The notes beneath the pieces are model-generated. The model saw only the letters and a list, made by a program, of their open reading frames with translations. It was not told the origin of the DNA and did not search any database. Shown here one piece after another: positions 35,816-43,446 of a DNA stretch of 64,000 bases. A program made the translations under genes and the position numbers. Source of the DNA: Candidatus Gorgonimonas eunicellae (lineage in GTDB: Bacteria > Pseudomonadota > Gammaproteobacteria > Pseudomonadales > Endozoicomonadaceae); assembly GCA_929200395.1 (NCBI GenBank), contig CAKMZJ010000001.1:50821-114820 (forward strand), in the 5' to 3' direction. Position 1 is the stretch's first letter. Each line of letters opens with the position of its first letter.

Positions 35816-36400
35816 TTACTTTAATAAAGCGTTAATAGCCCCAAAATTAATTATGGCTATTTTATTGCGCAATCTCCTTGCTGAGCAAAAGGCAACAACT
35901 TCTGGAATCTGCTTTAACCAATGCACACAAAAACTTTTAAGAGTATTTTTATTATTTGTCGAAGATGTAGAGGTTCCATGAATTATTTGCACATATTTAA
36001 TATTATTATTTGACGCTTCCTTTATGAAACAACATAGTTCATCTCTAGCTTGGTCTATAGTATACCCATGTAGATCGATGGTGAAATTATTACTTCCTTC
36101 TAAAAAGTGTAACTTACGTTTTTTCTTATTTGTTAACGTAAATAAATGGTGTTCTATATTTTCAAAAGCATCAATCCCCTCCACCGAAAATTCTGACAAA
36201 CAAGAGGTGTTACTTTGGGCTATTGTTTTTTGTGCATTAACTCTTCTTTTTGCATATGTTGCTTTTGGTAAACTAGCAAGACTATATTTTGGTAGATTAT
36301 GTATACTTTGATCAGTTTTACAATGATTGGTCTCTTTTATAACTCCTAATTTTTTCATTTCTTTTATGAACAAATCATCGTTATTATTTCTTTCTGTCAT
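35816..36400 (-). CDS. Smr-domain protein
   Basis: A 194-residue protein with a C-terminal Smr domain at about residues 105-190. It contains the IDLHGYTIDQARDEL motif, then VQIIHGTSTSSTNNKNTLKS and the WLKQIPEVVAFCSAR segment. Stand-alone Smr proteins (YdaL/SmrA/SmrB type) are nucleases; SmrB cleaves mRNA at collided ribosomes. The second motif, usually HGKG, here reads HGTS, so the substrate loop is altered. The C-terminus IAIINFGAINALLK retains the usual fold end. It lies downstream of clpX on the same strand, 131 bases apart. Confidence 0.85.
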   Translation of the reverse strand: MTERNNNDDLFIKEMKKLGVIKETNHCKTDQSIHNLPKYSLASLPKATYAKRRVNAQKTIAQSNTSCLSEFSVEGIDAFENIEHHLFTLTNKKKRKLHFLEGSNNFTIDLHGYTIDQARDELCCFIKEASNNNIKYVQIIHGTSTSSTNNKNTLKSFCVHWLKQIPEVVAFCSARRLRNKIAIINFGAINALLK

Positions 36401-36425
36401 AAAACACTACATTATGTAAATTTAA

Positions 36426-36490
36426 TGTTTATACACCTGGCATACCTATATTATATACATCTTCTACTTGAAGACGCATATAATATAAAT
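36426..36490. repeat. Degenerate family A end fragment downstream of clpX
   Basis: TTATACACCTGGCATACC resembles the family A left end with one change in ACGTGG. It is followed by CTTCTACTTGAAG, a partial inverted repeat. No body of the element can be followed, so this is weak. Confidence 0.35.
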
Positions 36491-36531
36491 AATCCTAATT
36501 TAGAACACCCATATACCAAAAACATTAAATA

Positions 36532-37860
36532 TTAGTTAGACTCACTTTTTTCTATATTGCTGTTATCTGTATAGGTTATTTTAGGCTTACCCTTTCCGTT
36601 GATAACATCTGCATCTATAACTAAACTGGATATATTTTTCTCAGATGGAATTTCATACATTAAATCAAGCAATACAGACTCCATTATTGATCTTAAACCT
36701 CTAGCACCAGATTTACGATCCATTGCCTTTTTAGCAACGGCTTTTAAAGAATCATCTTGAAATTCAAGCTCAACACCTTCCATTTCAAAAAGCTTTTTAT
36801 ATTGTTTAGTTAATGAATTTTTAGGCTCTGTTAAAATACGCAGTAATGCTTCTTCATTAAGATCTTCAACGGTTGATACCACAGGTAGCCTTCCAATAAA
36901 TTCTGGAATCAAACCAAATTTAACTAAATCTTCTTGTTCTATCAGCTGTAGCATTTTCTGTGAATCTTTTTTCTCATCTTTACTTCTCACTTTAGCAGAA
37001 AACCCTATGCTTGTTTTGTTAACACGCTCACGGATTATTTTATCCAGACCGGCAAAGGCTCCGCCACAAATAAATAAAATATTAGAAGTATCTACTTGTA
37101 AAAACTCCTGTTGAGGATGTTTTCTACCACCTTGTGGAGGAACAGATGCAATAGTACCTTCAATTAATTTTAGTAAAGCTTGCTGTACTCCTTCTCCAGA
37201 AACATCGCGAGTTATTGAAGGGTTATCAGATTTTCGTGCTATTTTGTCTATTTCATCGATATATACTATGCCTTGCTGTGCCTTTTCGAGGTTGTAATCG
37301 CATTTCTGTAATAACTTAAGAATGATATTCTCTACATCTTCGCCGACATAGCCTGCTTCTGTTAGAGTAGTGGCATCAGCAATAGCAAAAGGAACATTTA
37401 ATAGTCTAGCTAAAGTCTGCGCTAACAAGGTTTTTCCTGATCCTGTAGATCCAATCAAAAGGACATTGCTTTTTCCTAATTCTATGTCATCAGAAGTATT
37501 AGAAGGTGATTCATCTGTAGATAGACTGGTAGGAGTAGCCCCTTTAGATCTGTTATATAAGCGTTTATAGTGATTATAAACAGCTACAGAAAGGATTTTT
37601 TTTGCATCATCTTGCCCTATAACGTATTGATCAAGAGTGTTGTTAATTTCTTTTGGAGTTGGCAGTTTATTCTCTTTATTTTCATCAGAGTTATCTCCCA
37701 TTTCTTCTCGTAGGATATCGTTACATAACTCTATGCATTCATCACAAATAAAAACAGACGGCCCTGCAATTAACTTTTGCACTTCATTTTGATTTTTCCC
37801 GCAAAAAGCACAATGTAGAAGTTTATCTTTACTATCTCTAGTACCAGTATTTTGACTCAT
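36532..37860 (-). CDS. clpX: ATP-dependent Clp protease ATP-binding subunit ClpX
   Basis: A 442-residue AAA+ unfoldase that feeds substrates to ClpP. The N-terminal zinc-binding domain has Cys17, Cys20, Cys39 and Cys42 (CAFCGKN and ICDEC). Walker A is [14 protein letters not shown] and Walker B is [11 protein letters not shown]. The pore loop GYVGEDVEN and the [14 protein letters not shown] sensor-2 region are present. It is slightly longer than the 424-residue E. coli protein because of a Ser/Asn-rich insert near [14 protein letters not shown]. clpP lies upstream but 809 bases away, which is unusually far and is due to two repeat elements. Confidence 0.97.
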   Translation of the reverse strand: MSQNTGTRDSKDKLLHCAFCGKNQNEVQKLIAGPSVFICDECIELCNDILREEMGDNSDENKENKLPTPKEINNTLDQYVIGQDDAKKILSVAVYNHYKRLYNRSKGATPTSLSTDESPSNTSDDIELGKSNVLLIGSTGSGKTLLAQTLARLLNVPFAIADATTLTEAGYVGEDVENIILKLLQKCDYNLEKAQQGIVYIDEIDKIARKSDNPSITRDVSGEGVQQALLKLIEGTIASVPPQGGRKHPQQEFLQVDTSNILFICGGAFAGLDKIIRERVNKTSIGFSAKVRSKDEKKDSQKMLQLIEQEDLVKFGLIPEFIGRLPVVSTVEDLNEEALLRILTEPKNSLTKQYKKLFEMEGVELEFQDDSLKAVAKKAMDRKSGARGLRSIMESVLLDLMYEIPSEKNISSLVIDADVINGKGKPKITYTDNSNIEKSESN

Positions 37861-38112
37861 TGGTCTACCCCATTTAACAGTCTAAACTTAAATAAAACTA
37901 TATAATTTATAAAAATGAATTTGGAATGTGTAAGCAAGACTGCCAAACCATTTTGGTTGTAAATAATATGCAATAGCTATTACTGCACATATTAATTGGA
38001 TCTTTAACTTTTATATATGTTTCTTGGTAATTATACATATTATATAACATATAATTAATATTTAAAAAAAAAGATTATATATACTTCGAAGAAAAAATGC
38101 AGGATTTTAGAC

Positions 38113-38267
38113 TATACAGACGGCAGATGAAAATGTTAAACTTCAGGCTGAATAAAAAGGTTCTAATTTAACGATTAAGTTACCTTTTTAATAGCCCTAG
38201 AAGAGCAAGCCCTCTAAGCTTTTATAATCACTTGCTAAAATCGACACTTTCAACAGCCACATGTATA
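38113..38267 (-). repeat. MITE-like element, family A, short copy in reverse orientation
   Basis: Read on the minus strand it starts TATACATGTGGCTGTTGAAA and continues into AGCAAGTGATTATAA, the family left end. The opposite end, TATACAGACGGCAGATG, is a diverged terminal repeat. It is 155 bases long, with much of the interior missing compared with the next copy. Confidence 0.75.
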
Positions 38268-38299
38268 AACAAAACAGTTTAACTCGTGGCAAAATAATA

Positions 38300-38568
38300 T
38301 ATACACGTGGCAGGTGGAAATGCGAGTTTTCAGCAAGTGATTATAAGTTTTTAGCCAAGGCAGTGTTTCGTAGGTTTAGTGTCGACTAAATCAAGAAATA
38401 CTAACGTAGGATAAAAGCTTAGAAACCTTGCCCTTTGGGGGCTATTAAAAAAATCTACTTCATCGTTAAAACACTTTGAAATGCATTTGCATTCCTGCAG
38501 TATTTTGCCTCGAATTAGATATTTTTCTTTAGCCCTGAAACCTGGCATTTCCAACTGCCACGTGTATA
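38300..38568 (+). repeat. MITE-like element, family A, full-length reference copy (269 bp)
   Basis: Both ends are intact: TATACACGTGGCAGGTGGAA on the left, and TTCCAACTGCCACGTGTATA on the right. These form terminal inverted repeats of about 24 bp with one mismatch. The outermost TATA would allow a TA target duplication. The interior has no meaningful reading frame; a 67-codon frame on the minus strand is a by-product. This is the copy with which the others are compared. Confidence 0.85.
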
Positions 38569-38669
38569 GATATTGCTTTTGTATTTCGAGGTATATATTA
38601 GCTTATTGAAAAGTACTATAACAAAAGACTTACTATGTTAAAGCTTCGGTTATATACGTACTTTTAATT

Positions 38670-39308
38670 TTAGCTATTTAGCTTATCTCTGTGGTTCATT
38701 ACTTTATCAATTATACCATATTCTAGAGCTTCTTTAGCGTTCATAAAGTTGTCTCTATCTGTATCTTTTTCAATAATATCTAAATTTTGACCAGTATGAT
38801 TAGCAAGCACTAGATTTAATCTGTGTCTTATTTCTAAAATCTCTTTCGCATGAATTTCAATATCTGATGCTTGCCCCTGAAATCCACCCAGCGGCTGGTG
38901 TATCATAACACGAGAGTGAGGTAAACAAAAGCGTTTATCTTTTGCACCTCCAGCTAATAACAAAGCTCCCATGCTAGCAGCCTGCCCTATACACATAGTA
39001 GAGACATCTGGCTTTATAAATTGCATTGTATCATAAATTGACATTCCAGCTGTTACCGAGCCTCCTGGAGAATTTATATATAAATGTATATCTTTGTCTG
39101 GATTTTCTGACTCTAAAAATAGTAGCTGAGCTACAATAAGATTAGCCATGTGGTCTTCTATTTGCCCTACAATAAAAATAATCCGCTCTTTTAATAATCG
39201 TGAATATATATCGTAAGATCTTTCGCCTCGAGACGACTGCTCTACCACTATAGGCACTAAGTTAGACTTTATTATGTTACCAGCAGAGTTTTGACTATTA
39301 TGAATCAT
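38670..39308 (-). CDS. clpP: ATP-dependent Clp protease proteolytic subunit ClpP
   Basis: A 212-residue serine peptidase that forms the double-heptamer chamber used by ClpX. The catalytic triad is visible: Ser112 in [16 protein letters not shown], His137 in [14 protein letters not shown], and Asp186 in [10 protein letters not shown]. The [12 protein letters not shown] segment is standard. The N-terminal residues up to about NLVPIVVEQ form the processed leader. The trigger-factor gene that usually precedes clpP is not in the window; the 800 bases upstream have no gene. clpX follows on the same strand after a repeat-filled spacer. Confidence 0.97.
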   Translation of the reverse strand: MIHNSQNSAGNIIKSNLVPIVVEQSSRGERSYDIYSRLLKERIIFIVGQIEDHMANLIVAQLLFLESENPDKDIHLYINSPGGSVTAGMSIYDTMQFIKPDVSTMCIGQAASMGALLLAGGAKDKRFCLPHSRVMIHQPLGGFQGQASDIEIHAKEILEIRHRLNLVLANHTGQNLDIIEKDTDRDNFMNAKEALEYGIIDKVMNHRDKLNS

Positions 39309-40159
39309 TAAATATACCTTTGTTAAAAACCAAAAAATTTAAATCTTTTAAATGTTAACTATATATTGGGGGTGTTTTTTTATTTTTAAATGTTATCTTA
39401 TAAATAAAGTATTTACAAATGTTACTATTTATAGATTAGCTGTTTATAAAACACTGATTTTTAGCTTGACAAAGGTTTTGCTGAATAAGCTTTTTAGATA
39501 AAAATTTAAAATATTCCATGTTTTTACATTTACAAACAATAAATACAGAAAATCTTAAAATGTTTATTTTATTTTTTTATTTTTTGATGTATAGTTAATA
39601 TTGGTAATTTTATTATTTAATTTATTTATTAACAAATAGTCGAATAATCAAGCTAATAAATAAAATTTATAACTTAAATTGCTTTGCAATATTATTGGAT
39701 AATATCAATAACAATAGGACCTCTAATATTAACAAAAATATATAATAGGATATACGTAATAATTTATTAAAATATACTTTTTAACTATTTTATTTAATCA
39801 GATAGCTTTGTTTAAAACTCGTACAACAAGCAAACGCTAAACACTAGCATAAGGCAATATACCTCGTATTTAAAGATGCAGGTTTCTAGCAAGTTATTTT
39901 TAGCTTGCTACACAAGGCATCTGCTTTTTGATTTAGTACTAAATCAAAAAGCAGTAATATAGTTTAAAAATTAAAAAGCCTTGCCCGTAGGAGTTACTAA
40001 AAAGACTTACTTTATTGTTAAAACACCTTGAAATACAACAGGCATTCTTACGGTGTTTTTCTTTAAATTAAATTTTTTTACTTAGTCCTGAAATTTAGCA
40101 TCTTCAACTACAAAGTGTATATATACAAAAAATATATTGACAAATATTTGGAAGCCAAT
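39309..40159. other. Gene-free region upstream of clpP
   Basis: 851 bases. The first 550 are extremely AT-rich with no supported gene, and the trigger-factor gene expected beside clpP is missing. The last 300 are a degenerate family A element whose right end reaches the start of the small basic protein gene. Confidence 0.6.
39858..40121 (+). repeat. MITE-like element, family A, degenerate near-full-length copy (264 bp)
   Basis: It is alignable to the full copy along its whole length: TATACCTCGTATTTAAAGATGC at the left, then GCCTTGCCCGTAGGAGTTAC, ACTTACTTTATTGTTAAAAC and CATCTTCAACTACAAAGTG at the right. The terminal repeats are mutated, so it is an old copy. The internal sequence keeps an inverted pair (AAACACC and GGTGTTT). 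Confidence 0.75.
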
Positions 40160-40597
40160 ATGAGCAAATACATTTACAAAACTATTTATGAAGAATTTAC
40201 AGGAATGAAGCCGCCAGAACCAAAACAAAATAAGCAAAAAAATAAAAGCTATAGGCGACTTTCAGGGCATCCATATAAATCTAAACATGCTAGTTATGAG
40301 AAAAAATATTTTAAAAAGAAAATTTTCTCTAACTTTCAGCTATCTAATTCATCTCAGTTAAACAGTAGCAATTATAACCCTGATTACTTATCAAGCGATA
40401 CAGAATTAACTATGGCAAAAATCAGGAATAACGGCTTCAATACATCAACTAACCCTAGCTTAGACGGAATTAGAAAGATGCATAACCCTAGACATCAAAA
40501 CTATACTGCAGCACCAATGATAAAAAGATTAGAACGCAAATATTATAAACCTGTGCATAATAACCAACAATCAATACAAGGAGAATACGATTTTTAA
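40160..40597 (+). CDS. Small basic protein of unknown function
   Basis: A protein of about 145 residues. I place the start at the ATG at 40160 (MSKYIYKTIYEEFTG), which has GGAAG five bases upstream. An ATG 15 codons earlier lies in the repeat end and has no such site. The protein is rich in Lys, Arg, Tyr, Asn and Ser (KSKHASYEKKYFKKKIF), with no hydrophobic segment and no known motif. It looks disordered. It could be a nucleic-acid-binding protein or an effector. The adjacency to a family A element and the lack of relatives known to me suggest accessory DNA. Confidence 0.55.
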   Translation: MSKYIYKTIYEEFTGMKPPEPKQNKQKNKSYRRLSGHPYKSKHASYEKKYFKKKIFSNFQLSNSSQLNSSNYNPDYLSSDTELTMAKIRNNGFNTSTNPSLDGIRKMHNPRHQNYTAAPMIKRLERKYYKPVHNNQQSIQGEYDF

Positions 40598-40654
40598 CCT
40601 CCCTAAAGTCTAGTGCAAGAACTACTATGAGGAAAAACACCCACAACTATCTGA

Positions 40655-40681
40655 AAACCCTCGCTATTTAAGGCGTGGGGG
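40655..40681 (-). terminator. Rho-independent terminator of the J-domain gene
   Basis: On the minus strand CCCACGC pairs with GCGAGGG (one mismatch) around an 8-nt loop, followed at once by TTTTC. It starts one or two bases beyond the stop codon of the J-domain gene and stands out as GC-rich. Confidence 0.6.
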
Positions 40682-41791
40682 TCAGCTAGAAAGGCTAGTA
40701 AGTAATTCATAGGCTTGTTGTATTTGCGCAAACATTTTTTTAGCTTCTGGAGATGGATTTTTATCTGGATGATACTTTAAAGCAAGTTTTTTATATGTTT
40801 TAGATATCTCTTTTTTAGTTGCATCTGGCTTTAAATTTAGAGTATTAAAAGCTTCTTGCTTTAATCTAGTCTTTTCTTCAGATGATGCACGACTATATTC
40901 AGAAGAGCTAAATGCTTGTTCTTTTGTCTGAAACGACAATATCACCTGAGATATAGCATCTGGATCTTTTACATTAACTAAAAGATTTTCAAAAATCGCT
41001 ACTGCTTCTGATTGCTCATAACCTTTGATGGTTAAAATACTTTCTGCCCATAGTTTTAACTTGTTATGAAAGTTAGCTATATTTACTTGATCAACAAAAA
41101 TATCACGACTTAAACTATCTGCTTGTATTGTTTTTGCTAAAGATCTAGCATCTGCTTGACTATATCCTGCTTCGATAAAAATATTTTCTGCCCACGTTAT
41201 ATCGTTATTTACATCTAATTTAGAATTATAGCCTTTGCTAGCTTCAATAGCATTAGGTGTATTTTGTACATAGATTAGAAAATCTTCACGAGTTGCTACT
41301 TGTTGTGCTTGTTGTAATGTATCAATTATTTGCTGTTCATCAGTGTAGCCTAACCCTTTAAAACGATTCATCGCTTCAGTGAAATCATTATTAATTTGAT
41401 ATTTACTAATATATCCTTGCTGCTTCTGATTTGCTGTTGGGATATCACCTACAAGAGAAAAAAAATCTTTTTCTGATGTAGTCGTTTCTGCTATATTTGA
41501 TACTATAGATCGTGCTTCTTGTTGCGTATAACCTTCTTTTATTAAAAGCTGCTGCCCTTTTGTTTTACACCTATGCCAATTAAGCTTAGAAATCAATATG
41601 TTTTTTATTTGCTGGGGTTTAATTATAAAATCACTTAATTTTTTATCGGCTTTATCCCCCTCCCTACTTTTTTTACAATACATATGTTTAGGCGTCTTTA
41701 AACCATCAACTTTTCTATTATTGAAAGATCCTTTTGTTGCAACATTTACATTTTGTTCTAATCTAGCAATATTATTATTGTTTATTTGCAT
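40682..41791 (-). CDS. Four-repeat protein with a C-terminal J domain, putative effector
   Basis: A 369-residue protein. A J domain fills the last 65 residues, with the HPD motif at 341-343 (LALKYHPDKNPSPEAKK), so it should stimulate an Hsp70. Before it are four related helical repeats centred on GYTQQEAR (87), GYTDEQQI (148), GYSQADAR (209) and GYEQSEAV (257). The first three are exactly 61 residues apart. There is no G/F region or zinc centre, so this is not DnaJ or CbpA. The Pseudomonas syringae T3SS effector HopI1 has a similar plan: variable repeats followed by a C-terminal J domain. Host Hsp70 targeting is therefore a reasonable inference. A bacterial co-chaperone remains possible. Confidence 0.8.
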   Translation of the reverse strand: MQINNNNIARLEQNVNVATKGSFNNRKVDGLKTPKHMYCKKSREGDKADKKLSDFIIKPQQIKNILISKLNWHRCKTKGQQLLIKEGYTQQEARSIVSNIAETTTSEKDFFSLVGDIPTANQKQQGYISKYQINNDFTEAMNRFKGLGYTDEQQIIDTLQQAQQVATREDFLIYVQNTPNAIEASKGYNSKLDVNNDITWAENIFIEAGYSQADARSLAKTIQADSLSRDIFVDQVNIANFHNKLKLWAESILTIKGYEQSEAVAIFENLLVNVKDPDAISQVILSFQTKEQAFSSSEYSRASSEEKTRLKQEAFNTLNLKPDATKKEISKTYKKLALKYHPDKNPSPEAKKMFAQIQQAYELLTSLSS

Positions 41792-42008
41792 TGCGTCTAT
41801 CCCTAAAATGCGTACACTTTCTTTCTATTTATACTTATATATATTATAAATATAATAATAATCCTTTTATAGTTATCTTAAAATAGCTTATATAATTTAG
41901 AAACCTGCTACCTAAAAATATATTTTTTAAAAGTTAGTAAAAAGATTTAACTCCAAATAAAATACTACAAACAAGATTAACAACCGTACATATAGCAAGC
42001 CTATATAT

Positions 42009-42656
42009 TTATTTGAAATTAAATTTCGATAAAAATATTGATTGCTTTATAAGTATAAACAAAGAACTTGCTTGCATTTTTTTCATTATATGATATCTAT
42101 GCATTTCAACAGTTCTAATGCTTATTAATAAATTACTTGCAATTGTCTTGTTTGGTAAACCCTCTATTATTAAATTGAATATTTGTTTCTCTCTATCAGT
42201 TAAGCTGTTAAATTTATTAATAGTATTTCTATATTCTATTAAATGTTTATTATTCTCTTGTGCAAAAATAAAACATTTATTGATTGCTTGATCTAAATAT
42301 TTTTTGTTAATAGGTTGTATGAGAAAATCAGCCACACCATTTTTTATACCCTTTTTTACACCATTAATAATACCCTGAATATCTACCTCATTTAGTATAC
42401 CAATAACAGGCAACAAGCAACTGTGCGCAAGTAAATGTTTTGTTGTTAACACAATATTTATACTATCGTTATGTATATTTATTAATATACAGCCAAACAT
42501 ATTATCCGTATAAGCTTGTAAAAACTCATCGATTGTTTGAAATAAATAGTAATTATAACCAAGCGAGCTTACCAAACTAGAAATAGAGTTTAACTTATCT
42601 GGCTTATAATCAATAATATATACAGTAGATTTATAAAAATCACCTTTTTTATACAT
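42009..42656 (-). CDS. LuxR-family regulator with a degenerate receiver domain
   Basis: A 215-residue FixJ/NarL-like protein. The C-terminal LuxR helix-turn-helix is clear (SLTDREKQIFNLIIEGLPNK, then IASNLLISIRTVEMHRYHIM). The N-terminal 120 residues have the receiver fold, but the key residues are changed. The phospho-acceptor position in GCILINI is Asn60 instead of Asp, the conserved Lys is Gln in DFLIQPI, and the Thr/Ser switch position is Leu in VIGILNE. It probably does not receive phosphate in the usual way. It lies 150 bases beyond the small membrane-protein gene and in the same direction as the upstream sensor operon, so it may be a constitutive or partner-controlled output. Confidence 0.88.
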   Translation of the reverse strand: MYKKGDFYKSTVYIIDYKPDKLNSISSLVSSLGYNYYLFQTIDEFLQAYTDNMFGCILINIHNDSINIVLTTKHLLAHSCLLPVIGILNEVDIQGIINGVKKGIKNGVADFLIQPINKKYLDQAINKCFIFAQENNKHLIEYRNTINKFNSLTDREKQIFNLIIEGLPNKTIASNLLISIRTVEMHRYHIMKKMQASSLFILIKQSIFLSKFNFK

Positions 42657-42809
42657 ATCTAGACCAACTTTAAGTTTAATATCAATAACATTTAGTAATT
42701 ATTTTTATTAGTATCGAGTATGTGTTTTCAATTAAATATTAGTAATTTTAAGATACAGATAATCATTTTATAAAAATATAATAGAAAAAACCAAAATATT
42801 TATACTCTG

Positions 42810-43280
42810 TCATTTAACTATATATAACTTTACAACTCCACAATAGACAAGACAAAAAGCAATTGCAACCACAAACACAATTACAATTGATTTTGTTAAC
42901 AAACTAACTATTATTGTAGTTGCAATAATGGATAAACACCAACAAATATTAAAATTTCGATACATAGAAGAATTAATAGCATTAAATCTATTATTAGCAC
43001 CGGCCTCATTATTTAAGTTGTTATTATTTTCATTTAAGTTGATATCTACCGCTAAATCATTTAATTCTTTACTATTATTTCCATATACTGCCACGGTATA
43101 ACTAGGAGGATGTTTTTTTAATTCGCTAAGGCTCTGTTGTATTTTACTATTCATTTGTGCTTCTTGATAAGAAGGCAGCTTTTCTTGTTCTAAATTATTA
43201 TCTGCAGAATTACAAGTTAAAGTTAATAAAACATAAACTAAAACTATAATAAACTTATTTATTTTAACCAGATAAAGCAA
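42810..43280 (-). CDS. Small membrane protein with PPxY-type motifs
   Basis: A 156-residue protein with a hydrophobic leader (about residues 9-22), a polar segment, and two closely spaced C-terminal transmembrane helices (about 111-128 and 131-150). The polar part contains KLPSYQEA (residues 34-41) and HPPSYTVA (57-64). PPSY is a strict PPxY sequence, the ligand of WW domains in eukaryotic Nedd4-type ligases. I do not recognise the family. It lies between the hybrid kinase gene and the LuxR gene, same strand. It could belong to that signalling group or be an independent effector. Confidence 0.65.
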   Translation of the reverse strand: MLYLVKINKFIIVLVYVLLTLTCNSADNNLEQEKLPSYQEAQMNSKIQQSLSELKKHPPSYTVAVYGNNSKELNDLAVDINLNENNNNLNNEAGANNRFNAINSSMYRNFNICWCLSIIATTIIVSLLTKSIVIVFVVAIAFCLVYCGVVKLYIVK

Positions 43281-43446
43281 TTTATATACACCTTATATTT
43301 TTTACAATACAGTTTAAATATTACACTTGTGATAATTACACTAGAAAAGATAAACGTACAACCAAAAATACTTGATAAATATAACATTCTATCTGAAGAT
43401 GCATAAAATTGACAGTTTCTTATTCATTTTAACAAGTTATGCAAGT

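Larger units (their letters stand above)
37861..38669. other. clpP-clpX spacer invaded by two family A elements
   Basis: 809 bases between clpP and clpX, which are normally adjacent. Two family A elements in opposite orientation occupy 38113-38568. A loose terminal-repeat fragment (AACTCGTGGCA, 38281) lies between them. No other gene or RNA was found. The remaining flanks are AT-rich and may hold a separate clpX promoter. Confidence 0.75.

Noticed and set aside
38351..38554. Minus-strand 67-codon frame between clpP and clpX
   Set aside because: It lies wholly inside a family A repeat copy; other copies do not keep the frame open.
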